Source of the DNA: Podospora pseudoanserina
Lineage: Eukaryota; Ascomycota; Sordariomycetes; Sordariales; Podosporaceae
Length of the DNA stretch: 64,000 bases
Direction: 5' to 3'
Assembly: GCF_035222485.1 (NCBI RefSeq)
Contig: NC_085921.1
Location: forward strand, 4,650,001 to 4,714,000
Numbering within the stretch: position 1 is the stretch's first letter; the number at the start of each line of letters is the position of its first letter. The notes beneath the pieces are model-generated. The model was not told the DNA's origin. It saw only the letters and a program-made list of their open reading frames with translations, and did no database searches. Shown here in pieces: positions 10,762-21,030 of the stretch. The position numbers were made by a program, and so were the translations under genes.

Positions 10762-11232
10762 GTTCCTGGTGATATCAATGCTATACAAAACTAACACAGA
10801 TGAGAGAGAGCTCTTTGGACGTGGACAGGGAAGAAAATAAAATCAATTTGAGGAGATAGCTTCATATATACATAACAGAGCCGCGTAACCCCCCACGGAA
10901 TGACAATGCCCTTAATGTTTAAGTTAAACATGCCCCGCATCTGGCGATGTCGGTCGAGGTCCATCCGGGGAAGCTCTTTACCCTGGGAAGCTGCCCCGCT
11001 ATTTGCGCGGCTACAGCGCCCACCCCACATGGCTTTCAGCGGGAAGTCCCACCCATTGGCGGCGTTGAATTCCACCTTGGCCGTCTTGTCAGAAGAGCCC
11101 CACCAAACGGCCGTCCCGTCCAGCGTTCAATTCACGCCGCCCGCATCACGCCGAAGCTTGCCGACTACGAAGCTTTCGATTATTTAGCTATACCGTACAT
11201 ACAAGGCCCGAACAAGTTCAGCTCAAGACACA
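10762..11232. promoter_or_regulatory. Divergent promoter, SDR and naa10
   Basis: 471 bp between divergent start codons. The sequence near 10900-11100 is mixed GC-rich without an open frame of note. No recognised element. Confidence 0.5.
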
Positions 11233-11991
11233 ATGGACATCCGCCTCCTCCGCCCCTCCGACATCCCTCTCATCCAGCACGCCAACCTCGAGAACCTCCC
11301 CGAGAACTACTTCCTCAAGTACTACCTCTACCACGCCCTCTCCTGGCCCCAGCTCTCCTTCGTGGCAGTCGACGTCTCCCGCCCCGCAAAGACCCCCTAT
11401 GACTACCCTAAGATCGTCGGCTATGTCCTCGCCAAAATGGAAGAAGAGCCCACGGACGGCGTCCAGCACGGCCACATCACCTCCCTCAGCGTGATGCGCA
11501 CCCACCGGAGGCTGGGTATCGCGGAAAAACTCATGAGACAGAGCCGTATGTCCCCCCCTTTTACCCCCCCACCCAAATCACAGTGTATTGATGGGTGAAC
11601 AGAACAAGCAATGGTGGAAGCCTTCAACGCCCGTTACGTCTCCCTCCACGTCCGCGTCTCCAACCAAGCCGCCATCCACCTCTACCGCAACACGCTCAAG
11701 TTCGAGACGGAAAAGACGGAGCCAAAGTACTACGCCGACGGGGAGGACGCGTTCTGCATGAAGCTCGATCTGGACTTTATCAAGCAGCAGATTTTGGAGG
11801 CGGAGAAGGCCGAGGATGAGCAAGACAAGAAGAACAATGGCTCGGAAGAGAAGACGAAAGAAGACCAGGACGAGGGCGAGCCGGTGGGGGATGTGGGTAG
11901 GGATCCGGAACAGGACAAGAAGATTAAGGTCAAGGTTGGGAGGGGGTTGGGGGTGGGGGAGTTGGTGGAGAGAGACGAGAGTAAACATTAG
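11233..11991 (+). CDS. naa10: NatA catalytic subunit, N-alpha-acetyltransferase Naa10/Ard1
   Basis: GNAT-fold acetyltransferase which, with Naa15, acetylates Ser/Ala/Thr/Gly/Val N termini co-translationally at the ribosome. Exons 11233-11545 and 11603-11991 joined by a 57-bp phase-1 intron (gtatgt...gaacag) give 233 aa. Signature parts are the substrate loop NLPENY (21-26), [11 protein letters not shown] (61-71), [18 protein letters not shown] (80-97) containing the acetyl-CoA P-loop R92-R-L-G-I-A97, and after the intron [17 protein letters not shown]. An 8-10 residue stretch around [11 protein letters not shown] lengthens the beta3-beta4 loop compared with yeast and human. The C-terminal third is a Glu/Asp/Lys tail, common in Naa10 proteins. 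The domain is certain; the length of the tail relies on one open frame. Confidence 0.95.
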
Positions 11992-12370
11992 TTTTGCAGG
12001 TGTTTGTGGTGTTTTAAAAAGGAATGTCTAGATATGTGGGTTCTGTTTTGTCCTTGGTTGAGTGTTTAGAAACGTGGGCAAGGGTGGGCGGGAATACAAA
12101 AAGTCTACCGGTCAGGTGTGTTTTGATGTGATATGGGTGGGTGGTGTGGCTTGTGATTAGGCATGAGTGGAAAAGGGGCTCGAACAGGTAAACATTGTTT
12201 GTCGATATCAAGGCTCACACAAAGCAGACGGTATAAACAGGGGGTTATGGAGCTTACTAATGTCTCATTATTTAACGCTACCTACCGCAAATTCTAACAC
12301 AAAACGGCTGCTAAGATCTGATGAAACCATGTTTTCGTGACTGTCATGAACTCACACAAACCGTCACCTC
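11992..12370. other. Convergent intergenic region
   Basis: 379 bp between naa10 and the 3' end of the next gene. GT-rich DNA follows the naa10 stop; 3' UTR material is expected and no gene is seen. Confidence 0.5.
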
Positions 12371-14938
12371 TCACCTTTCAGCCCTCATAAACAACCCATG
12401 TCTACTCTCTTCCTCCCTCGCCAGCTCCCTCGCAAACTCCTCATCCGCCTCCGTCCTCAACCTCTCCATTTCCACCGCCAACTCCTCAATCTCCTTTTCC
12501 AGCTCGATCGCCGCCTTTTCGTCCTCCGCCTTAAGGAATCCCGGACCAGAGATCTTTTCTTGAAGGCTCAATAGATCCGAGTACTTGGCGGTGATCTCAT
12601 CCTCAATCTCATCGGCTCGTTTATATTTTGCTACTGAGGGCTCTGGCGGTGTGGTGTTGTCACTTTCTTGGGGCCAGGCTCCGGGCGGTAGGGGGCCGGG
12701 ACGGCCAAGGGGGAATCCAGTGGATGTTGGGGGATTATTGGTGGCGGCATCGAAGGAGAGACCGCGGTAGGAGGGGGGTGCTTCGGATTGGGGGACGAGG
12801 GGAAGAGCTGGTGCGCCAAAGGGGTGTGTTTGAGGCATTGGGGACATCGGGGGCATCGAGGGCATCGGGGGCATCGGGGGCATCGGGGGCATGTGAGGCG
12901 GAAAGCCCTGAAGAAAAAGATGAGACGATCCATGGGGAGGCGGAGGGCCAGGCGGTGGTGGACCATGATGGGGAACAGGAAGAGGACCAGATCTATGACC
13001 GTGACGGTGAAAGTCCTTCTCTGCCCGCCGCATCTCCTTTTTGGTTTGACGCTTCTCCCGCTTCTCTTGCCTTCGGCGTTGACGCTTCTCCTTGGGGAGC
13101 TGGCGGCGCTGACGCTTTTGCTCCTTCTTCAGCTGCTTCCATTCTCGCATCAACTCCTTAACCTCACGGCGCAGGGCCTTGCGGTCCTGTGTCATGTTGA
13201 CTGGCTCGTTGATCTCTGTGGCAGGGGCACGGCGAGCCTCACGGATCTGTTTCTTTGCTTGACGCACTCTTTCCCGTGTGATCTGTTGTTCGGGGTGTTG
13301 GAGGGACTCCGAGAGGTACGTCTTCATGACGGGCAGCTGGGTGTCTTTCAGGTCGTCGTAGTCGGGTAGAGAGCCGATGGTGGACTCGGAACTGCTGGAC
13401 GACCTTGATGATGTGCTCGATACAGAGCTTGACCGGGAGCGACGGCGCTCTTTGGAAGGAGACTGGTGTGTCCTTCCACGGTCTTGGCCCTGAGTAGGTT
13501 GGTTGGCCGGTTGAACGTTGCCAACACCCTCCTCGCCTTCCCGTCCGCGTTGTGCTGGCTGTTCTGGTTCTGTCGGACCTTGTCCCCAACGGCTGTTCCA
13601 CCATCCTCCTCGTCCTCCCCGACCAAAGTAGTGATGTTGTCCACGTTCAGGCCTCTGTCCGCCGCAAGCACCTCTCCCACCAGGACCACCCCAAGTCCAT
13701 CGAGGCGGGCATGACATCCCCGGCATGATTGGTGGAGGTTGAAACCCACGGGCATCACCCGGAGGACGACACCAACCCCCAGGTCCTCCTTCACGACCGT
13801 GGGACCCCCCTCTGCCACCAAACATATTCCCAGGATTCCACCCATTGATGCTAATCCCATTAGTATCAGCCACTATACCCCCGATCTTGAGATGGCCAGT
13901 CCGACCATCTACCACAAAATTATTCCCGATGCTAATCCTCTCCCCATCAACTTTGATTCCGCCAAAGTTGAACCCATTGCCGTTATTGTTATTGTTACTG
14001 TTGCTAGGCCCAGCAGCACCACTCCCACCACCAAAAGGACTAAACCGTCCTATCCACCCCCCTTGCCCCCGCGCCTGCTGCTGTCCCTGCCCGGCTGGTG
14101 TCTGCCCCTGCCCCGAAGGAGTATCAAACCTCTCCTCCCATGCCCCAGGCATCCTCTCCTCCCTCTCTCCCTCGCCCTCATACCTAACAACAACCCTCAC
14201 CCCCCTCCTCTCCCAAAACCCCTCATTCCACTCCCTCACCATCCTCTCCACCCTCTCCCTCCTCGCCCCGACCCCCTCCCCATCACCATCCCTATTACCA
14301 ACCCCCCTTATCCTCTCCAGCAAGAAAACCTCGGCCTGACTCCTAGTATCACTCTCCCCCTTCTCACTACCAGTCTCAACCCCCTCCGCCCTCAGTTTCC
14401 TATCCACCACCCGTTCATTCGTCCTATCCGCAAACCCAGGCAGCAGATAATTCAGAAACGTCATCCAGTCCTCCCGCGTGATATCCCCATTCTCACCAGC
14501 ACCACCACCGACAGTCAACCTGTCGATCCCAGCGATGGCCTCGACATCCGTCAGAGCTGGGTCAGCAGCGAGGGTGATCTCAACTGTTGTCGGGCCACCG
14601 ACGAAAACACCCGAATGCGGCCGGCTGTCGAAGTATGCCTGCGCCTCTGGGATCCGCCGAGGACGAGAGGTAGCAACCGGCGATGAGGGGGCAGCGACAA
14701 GATCAGCAGCAGTGTTGGATTGTGCCGACTGGGGAGTTAGAGGAGGGGTGTAAATAATCTCGCCGTCGTAGGTGGTGGAGGTGTCGTCCGAGTTGGATGA
14801 GTTCCTTCTCAGGGTTGATGTGGTGGTGGGTGGTGTCGGGTTGGTCGGAGATGGGCCAGAGGACGTGTTGGAATAGATGTCTGTTTCTGAGTAGGGAGGG
14901 GGAGGGATGTCTTCGAGGGGAGCACGCCGGGATGTCAT
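12371..14938 (-). CDS. Uncharacterised PPPY-containing Pro/Gly-rich coiled-coil protein
   Basis: Not recognised. A single open frame of 855 aa if translation starts at the ATG at 14938 (MTSRRAPLEDIPPPPYSETD); the frame is open 12 codons further but an upstream start adds nothing recognisable. Residues 13-16 form PPPY, a consensus ligand for WW domains such as those of Rsp5/Nedd4 ligases. Then come Ser/Thr/Pro-rich DNA to about 100, a moderately ordered block about 100-280 (VFVGGPTTVEITL, ITREDWMTFLNYLLPGFADR, VERMVREWNEGFWERRGVRV), a Gly/Asn/Gln-rich stretch with short repeats of valine-isoleucine strands (about 290-480), an Arg/Ser region, a very basic helix (about 525-650), a Pro-Met repeat (about 680-705), and a C-terminal acidic coiled coil. 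No signal peptide or membrane helix is seen. Function unknown. Confidence 0.75.
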   Translation of the reverse strand: MTSRRAPLEDIPPPPYSETDIYSNTSSGPSPTNPTPPTTTSTLRRNSSNSDDTSTTYDGEIIYTPPLTPQSAQSNTAADLVAAPSSPVATSRPRRIPEAQAYFDSRPHSGVFVGGPTTVEITLAADPALTDVEAIAGIDRLTVGGGAGENGDITREDWMTFLNYLLPGFADRTNERVVDRKLRAEGVETGSEKGESDTRSQAEVFLLERIRGVGNRDGDGEGVGARRERVERMVREWNEGFWERRGVRVVVRYEGEGEREERMPGAWEERFDTPSGQGQTPAGQGQQQARGQGGWIGRFSPFGGGSGAAGPSNSNNNNNGNGFNFGGIKVDGERISIGNNFVVDGRTGHLKIGGIVADTNGISINGWNPGNMFGGRGGSHGREGGPGGWCRPPGDARGFQPPPIMPGMSCPPRWTWGGPGGRGACGGQRPERGQHHYFGRGGRGGWWNSRWGQGPTEPEQPAQRGREGEEGVGNVQPANQPTQGQDRGRTHQSPSKERRRSRSSSVSSTSSRSSSSSESTIGSLPDYDDLKDTQLPVMKTYLSESLQHPEQQITRERVRQAKKQIREARRAPATEINEPVNMTQDRKALRREVKELMREWKQLKKEQKRQRRQLPKEKRQRRRQEKREKRQTKKEMRRAEKDFHRHGHRSGPLPVPHHGPPPPGPPPPHGSSHLFLQGFPPHMPPMPPMPPMPSMPPMSPMPQTHPFGAPALPLVPQSEAPPSYRGLSFDAATNNPPTSTGFPLGRPGPLPPGAWPQESDNTTPPEPSVAKYKRADEIEDEITAKYSDLLSLQEKISGPGFLKAEDEKAAIELEKEIEELAVEMERLRTEADEEFARELAREEESRHGLFMRAER
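12835..12896. repeat. 9-bp ggcatcggg tandem encoding Pro-Met repeats
   Basis: About six imperfect copies of a nonamer inside the gene at 12371-14938. On the coding (minus) strand they give repeats of the type PPM/PSM/SPM. In frame, so length changes would alter only the linker. Confidence 0.85.
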
Positions 14939-15760
14939 GTTGCTGATGATTGGAAGTTGAGGTAAGATCAACAAAAAAAAGACAACAACCTAAGGTAATG
15001 GAATCAGAGGTTCAACGTCTAAGAGAGCCCCAAGGTGGGGTGGGCACTGAGATAACTACGGATAGACGCACTGGATTCGGGCAAAGAGAAAAACAGTCAA
15101 GGCACAGCAAAAAGGCGGGGCGATTAAGCATTTATTGGTATTCTTGCGGTGAATGGACAGCTCGCCAAAAGGATGATGAGAGTCAGATTCATCAGACCAG
15201 CCATCATGGGTTGAGGTAAAGTATGTGTAAGCCAGCTCGCTGAACAAACCTTAAAGTCCCCCCGAGCCTCCGCGCGCTTCGCTGCCATTTGCCAGGGGGC
15301 CGTTGCCCACAAGGGCACCGCAAGAGGCTTGGCTGACATAGCCCCATAGTTCGGTCCCCTATTCGCTCCCCGCAGTCCTTTGTTCTATGGTCCCACGCTC
15401 ACCACACCACCACTCGGCCTCGAAGCTTACGCGGCCCTACCAGGCGTCAACAGTCCACCTAGTCTAGGCCTGTCAAAGCTCCATTGGGTATAATAAAACG
15501 ACATGTGAATGGCTCGATTAAGAGCCGCAGCCAGAGGCCACGAAGAGCTGTCGCGTTCTCTGCCCCTCTCAAGATCAAGAATGTGACGCACAGCACACAG
15601 TTTTCTTTAAACCTCACCGTCGTGGAGAGAATATCCTATATCTTCCACCTTGTAATGGTCGGCCAAAATACTAGCCAAATGATGGCGTGTCTGTGGTCCC
15701 CTATTGGAAAGTTAACGAATCGGCCAAATCTCAACCGACCATGCATTACAGCAGGACAAC
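14939..15760. other. Tandem intergenic region
   Basis: 822 bp between the 3' end of gcd7 and the start of the PPPY gene, so it must hold the PPPY promoter and the gcd7 3' UTR. No gene or repeat stands out. Confidence 0.5.
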
Positions 15761-17011
15761 TTACAAGTTGGTAATGTACACTTCCACGAGTGATGGTGGG
15801 ATGTAATCGGTCACGGTATTTTCGATATCCAGAGCCTCGACCTCGGGACCGTCTGCATAGCTCACAAAGCTGGATGGGTTGCCGAGTTCACTAATGACAG
15901 CCTCGTCCGATGGATCCTCAGGGCAGAACTTGTAGATGGCACCAAGAACAATGACAGGCTTCAAAAACTCTCTGGCAGCTTGAGCAGCAATGCAGGCACC
16001 GCTGTCTACAAGCAAGCCACCGTTTTGGTAAATCACCTTGGCACCAAAAATGACCTTGTTCACCCTGGGAATATAGGCCATCAACCCATTGCTGGCCAAG
16101 TTGATGGTGGTAACTCCGTGCGAGTTGAGCTTCTTCCTCAATGCCGCATAGGGCTTCTCACCACTTCCTGGCTCGATAGGGTTGATACTGGCAATGAAGA
16201 CAGTAAACCGCCGCCTCGTGGCAGCCTTGATGAGAAACCTCTCAACCGTCTTGGTGGGCTGATAGGCAAGCACATACTCGCCAGGGTGAATCTGGATATC
16301 CGCAAAACTCGCAATCTGGTCATCGGCCTGCTGGATCTCGTCCATGATTTCCTCAATCCCATTGATAACCTCGGTTCGCAGGGCATGTACACTGGCAGGC
16401 TGGGCCTGAGAAAGTGGTGTTGAAGCTCCAGTCATGGGTGTGTCGGCAGCAGTGGCGGCTGAGAGAATGTTGAACATGGACTTGGACACCTGAAGGCCGC
16501 CTGGGGCAGCAGTGTTGGAGCGCATAAGGACTGGGGTCGGGGCAGGTCGTTGTGGTGGAGGGTTGGTAGGGGCAAGGCTCTGGATATCGGATGCCGAATC
16601 GCTGCCCAAGTCGTCGGCATTATTTCTGTCCTCGGTTGCCTCGTCGCGGATGAGGCCCAGCACTCGGCGCACAATATTTCCAATTACTGGCTCGTGAGGG
16701 GCAGCCCGTGCAAGTCTAGACCCAACACTCTGGACTCTGCCCAAGAGCTGGTCAACATCGTGCCATTTCGATCGCGCAACAACCTGGAGGAGAATGTGGG
16801 CTGTCGCAACGGCGCAGTCATCGCCCTTTACCTGGCGGCGCTTGAGGAGACTAACAAGAGAGGAACAAAAGTCAGAAGAGCTCAACACACCGCAGCACAA
16901 GGCAGTCACCTACAATATTAAAGCTTCGATTGAAGCCTCATAGGGCTGACTCTTGAGGGACTTGATCAGCTTGTCCAAGCTGGGGGCATAGTTTGCCTGT
17001 GATGGTTGCAT
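15761..17011 (-). CDS. gcd7: Translation initiation factor eIF2B subunit beta
   Basis: Regulatory subunit of eIF2B, the cytosolic guanine-nucleotide exchange factor for eIF2; alpha, beta and delta subunits sense phosphorylated eIF2. Exons 17011-16914 and 16850-15761 joined across a 63-bp phase-2 intron (gtaggt...gttag) give 395 aa. The N-terminal helical part has KLIKSLKSQPYEASIEALIF, LLKRRQVKG, CAVATAHILLQVVA. Residues about 100-165 are a low-complexity insert. The Rossmann-like C-terminal half has YVLAYQPTKTVERFLIKAA, RFTVFIASINP, GVTTINLASNGLMAYIPRVN, KVIFGAKVIYQNGGLLVDSG and the ending IPPSLVEVYITNL, all classic eIF2B alpha/beta/delta family blocks; IPPSLVEVYIT points to beta. An alternative ATG at the start of the second open frame lies in the intron and is rejected. 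Confidence 0.93.
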
Positions 17012-17749
17012 GGCTTTGTGTGTGTGTGTGTGAATATAGACAATATCAACTGTATAAGCCACTGAGGATCAAGGATATGTTTTGAACAAGATGGGTAACC
17101 CCGCGGTTCGTGCTGGGAAATCGCGGAAGCTCGAAAACGGCAGGTATGGTGTATCTCGTTGTCTGTCTCTTTGCGGTGTAGAATATGGGCTGATCAATTG
17201 TCTTGCTGAAGTCTCTTTGTCAAATCACTTGTCTTAACTGACTGGGAATTTGGCTTTTGCTTCCAGAAGAACGGAATGAGTCAATGTGTCACTGCAAGCT
17301 TTCAGCCTTGGGGAACAAACCGTGGAAAATTATGGTGGGGTCCTTTCAGTGTCCCGCATTGAACACCCCACCCCACCCACCTTTCGCTCAATCCGGCTCA
17401 CCTTCGGCCCTTTGAGCTCCCCTCAACACCGACCTTTTTCTCATGATGGTCTGAGCGCCTGCACCGCTTGGCATCGGGGCACGGGCCTCGACACTGCCGC
17501 TAGCGCCAGAAATTCTTGGAGCTGGCGGAACGGGCATACAATTGGCCTACAAAATTTCTGGCTCACCTTTGCATCTGAAAATCTGCAAGTCTCGGCTCGT
17601 CTGGCGCAAAGGTGAAAGCATTATATTTGTTGATTCCCCCTCTTAATCGACTCAATTGCTTGTATTATCCCGATTATTCGGTAATCACAGCTCTTATTTC
17701 ACCCCGCCCGTCTTCGATTTTCACGCGCCGAGCTCAGAAAGTCGCCAAA
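17012..17749. promoter_or_regulatory. Divergent promoter, gcd7 and nhp2
   Basis: 738 bp between divergent start codons of two genes that serve protein synthesis. A (TG)8-like run is at 17017-17032, right next to the gcd7 ATG. The frame of nhp2 is open upstream to 17612 with an in-frame ATG there, but the leader it would encode is not like Nhp2. Confidence 0.5.
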
Positions 17750-18614
17750 ATGACCACCAAGGAAGTCGTCGACATTGTTGACAAGAAGGAGAAGAAGGAG
17801 AAAAAGAGCAAGGACAAGTCTGAGAAGAAAAAGGAAAAGCGCTCTGATTCTGCCGGTGTCACTAAGGAGAAGAAAGACAAGAAAAAGGACAAGGCCAAGC
17901 AGGAGAAGCTTGCCCGCGCCGCCGAGGCCCATCTTAATGCTGAGGCCGCTGCTGCGAAGGTGGACAGCGACGTCGAGGTCGATCCGGAGGATCTTATCAA
18001 GCCTGCTGAGGAGCTTGTCCCATTCGCCTTGCCCCTGGCCGATGACAAGACTCACAAGAAGATTTACAAGCTCATTAAGAAGGGTGCGTGCGCAGCAATT
18101 GCCTCCAATCGACTCGCTTTTGCGCAGACCGATGCTAATCTGTTTTTTTCCTCTAGGCGCGAAAGTAAAGTCCATCCATCGCGGTGTTAAGGAGTGCGAG
18201 AAAGCTATCAAGAAGACACCTGCGAAGACCCCCGCGACTGCCCCTAGCGACGCCCCCGGCCTCGTCATCATTGCCGGCGACATCTCTCCTATGGATGTCA
18301 TCATGCACTTCCCCCTCCTCTGCGAGGAGCACAATGTTCCCTACTTGTTCATCAAGTCCCGCGCCGACCTCGGTGTTGCCGCTTGCACCAAGCGCGCCAC
18401 CAGTGTTGTCATGTTGAAGCCTTCAGGCAAGAAGGCTGGCAAAGACACCGAGATGACCGACGCTGATAAGAAGTCGTCGGCTGAGGAGTACCTCGAGTCC
18501 TACAAGGAGGTCCTGAGGATTGCTCAAAAGGAGTGGGATGCCCAGGTTCAGCCGTGGGTCAAGGGCACCCACTCTAAGCAAATCGCCTACCGCCAGGCCA
18601 ACAAGCAGCAGTAA
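17750..18614 (+). CDS. nhp2: H/ACA snoRNP protein Nhp2
   Basis: L7Ae-family RNA-binding protein of H/ACA snoRNPs, which guide pseudouridylation and rRNA processing in the nucleolus and stabilise telomerase RNA in some fungi. Exons 17750-18083 and 18157-18614 with a 73-bp phase-1 intron (gtgcgt...ctctag) give 263 aa. Residues 1-70 are almost entirely Lys/Glu/Ser/Asp and lengthen the protein well past the about 156 aa of yeast Nhp2. The L7Ae core spans about 90-235: LADDKTHKKIYKLIKKG, AKVKSIHRGVKECEKAIKK, GLVIIAGDISPMDVIMHFP, VPYLFIKSRADLGVAACTKR. Start chosen at 17750 because Nhp2 homologues have a short basic head; an in-frame ATG at 17612 would add 46 non-conserved residues. Confidence 0.93.
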
Positions 18615-20298
18615 ATCGGCGCTGCCTGAGCTCCCTGTTGCTGTTTGACTTCAAGGCAGCACGTTTGCTTGCTACATTCTTAGCAACCAGCATGATATAC
18701 CCATACGGATACCCAGCTCCCCTTACTTGTCACGCGACTCTACCTCGGCATCGTTTGTTGGGCATGTCAGAAGCAGGGTTATCCTCCTCTCGATCTCTCC
18801 GTCTCTTCAGTCTTCCCTTTGCAGCAAGTTTCTTCGACAACATGAGCAAACTGCGTATTCACACTATTAATATTGCAAGAGCTTATCGTTCAGTCTTTGG
18901 AACAGCATCAATGGGGGAATACCATGAGGGGTTTCAATGAGAGAATATCAGAACCAGAGGATATTTTCTTTCTTTCTCTGAACATCAATTTGAAGCATCT
19001 TGTCATTTTCTCGATGGCATGGTAGTCGTTGATTTGGCTTCCATTGGGTGTCAAACAAAAAAGGCCGGCGTTCAGGGGACATACTGGGGGGTTTTGTTCA
19101 TTGTTTTCTTTTTTGGGCATTTGTTGAAGTACAAAACAAAAGGGAATGGGGGTTAGCGGTTAGCTTTCAGCCTTTTTGTAGGGTGTATAAAATATCACAA
19201 ACACCGGGTGGTGTTTTATATTCAATTTTGTTCATTTTGCTTTTGTGTGCTCTGACGAGAATGATAGACACCGTCGACAGAAGTACCCATCAATGTTTGT
19301 CCACCTCGAATCCAACGCAGACTCCCGTCGTCCTATTCCGAAGCAATCTGCAATACGGCAGACCATCGCCAATCTATCAGCACAAGAGATATACCACCCA
19401 TCCCAAACTTACAGACCACAACACCAGTAAGCCTGGCATCAGGTACTCACTCCCATCAACTTCATGAGCATTCAACAAACAACTCATGAACAGAAAAACA
19501 AAACAACGTCCCACACATCCCAATGTCACACCTTCACCTAAACCACCTAACCACCTAACTCTCTATCAACTCCTCGTTACAGACAAATACAGCAACCCAA
19601 CACCGTTCGGAAAATTGCCCTCACTAAATCAACCCCACGCAGAGATGAACCCATGAGCCCCCTCATCAACAACACTTGACACAGACAGACTCAAGATTCA
19701 ACCCGTCTGTTTCAACGACGATACCCCCTTGACAGCCCAGCTTGGCAGGTTGAAAAACACACTAACAACTACCGAGAACACCGTGACACTGGGATTTATC
19801 ACAGCAGCCCGTGCTGGGCCTCCTGTGCCAATAGAACCGCGAATATCCCCTGCCTTGTTCGCGTTTGCTCGGATAGGTGATAAGGAGTACTGTCGATTCC
19901 ACTTTCTAAAAACGAGGGTGCTCTCTCGTGTGTGTTTGGTGGTTTACTGAGATTCCAGCCATGTTTCAAGTTCGTCGGCTGAGAAAAGCCTTACGTGTTT
20001 AGCATGGGGTGTTGTTGGGAGCCAGAGAATTAGTAATTTTCATGATCACCACGCACCGAATAGTTCACATCCTCTTCGCATATTCAGCAACGCGCACAAC
20101 AGCAGTGAGTCTACCTCAAATCCCATTCCATGGATGCTAATATCATAAAAGTACACAGAAACAAAAGAAAAAAGCATCACACACTAAAGCGCCTTAATCT
20201 TTTGAATTTCCTCCTCTCCCTCCTCCAAGATCACTCTATCCCGAGTCGAGGTTCATTAATCATCTATCTTTCCTCCTCCCATTGCCCATCATCCCCAT
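18615..20298. other. Convergent gene-free region
   Basis: 1.7 kb between the stops of nhp2 and the DUF1761-like gene. Runs of CA/AC-rich, pyrimidine-rich sequence at 19440-19640 and 20160-20290 look like 3' UTR material. The short open frames have no signal peptide, domain or splice context I can support. Confidence 0.45.
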
Positions 20299-21030
20299 TT
20301 ACTCCGCCCGGAAAGAGTTACGGCTCAATGGGGTACCACCGGAGCCGAAGGGGATAGTGCGGGTGCCCCACCAAGAAAGGAAGACGGAAAGACCGACAGT
20401 CTCGAAGAGCTTAGCGAGCACATTGAGGCCAACCTGGTCAAAGGCGCGGTGCTCGACGACAAGCTGGGAGATGAAGCCGGGGGCGCTGGTGGCGGCGAAG
20501 ATGAGAGCACCGAGGTAGGCGGCGCCCTTGTAGGAGAGAGTGCCTGTGGCGTTGATCAGAGCACCGACACCATAGGACTGGAGGGCAGAGCCGACGAGGG
20601 CGGAACCCCAGGCGGCGGCAGCAGAAGAGGCTTCCCGAGACTTGAGGAACTCCTCCTTGGTGTTGGCAGACTTGGCCTTTTGCCAGGTCTTGCCGAAGAG
20701 GGGGGAGAGGACGCCGAGCTCGAAGGTGTGGTTGAAGACGGTGCCGAGGGCGATGGCGGAAGGCTTAACAGCGGGGAGGTCTGTGATGGCATTGTTAATT
20801 TTGGGGTTTCATTATTGACTATTTGTGTCCTGATCCCTCGGTGTAACCGGTGTAACCATTGTAAATCCCTCTTCGCCAGACTGACAGATACTCAATGGCT
20901 TTTTCCATTCCCAGCGTCTGGTCGAGAATCGGCTGAGTCGACGAGGAAGAAGTCGCATTGATGACACGGGGTCGGATACATGGACGACTAACAATGCGGG
21001 GAAATGGCGTCACTTACACTGAAGAGACAT
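20299..21030 (-). CDS. DUF1761-like small membrane protein
   Basis: Predicted four-helix membrane protein of the DUF1761 type; function unknown. Model: a 13-nt first coding exon 21030-21018 (MSLQ plus one base), a 237-bp intron (gtaagt...cacag) and exon 20780-20299, giving 164 aa. The large exon reads YLPAVKPSAIALGTVFNHTF, then LGVLSPLFGKTWQKAK, and hydrophobic segments around residues 11-28, 56-78, 88-106 and 124-142 (last one FETVGLSVFLSWWGTRTI). The protein ends GGTPLSRNSFRAE. The tiny first exon rests on splice signals and the codon t|ac; the intron is longer than its neighbours, so a different first exon is possible. Coding status of the large exon is very likely from composition and helix spacing. 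Confidence 0.75.

Noticed and set aside
9876-13000. Possible secondary-metabolite cluster around the SDR gene
   Set aside because: No polyketide synthase, peptide synthetase, P450, terpene synthase or cluster regulator nearby; neighbours are housekeeping genes.
13739-14686. Plus-strand open frame of 315 codons
   Set aside because: Antisense to the PPPY protein gene; its Pro/Leu-rich product mirrors the Gly/Arg/Glu-rich sense strand.
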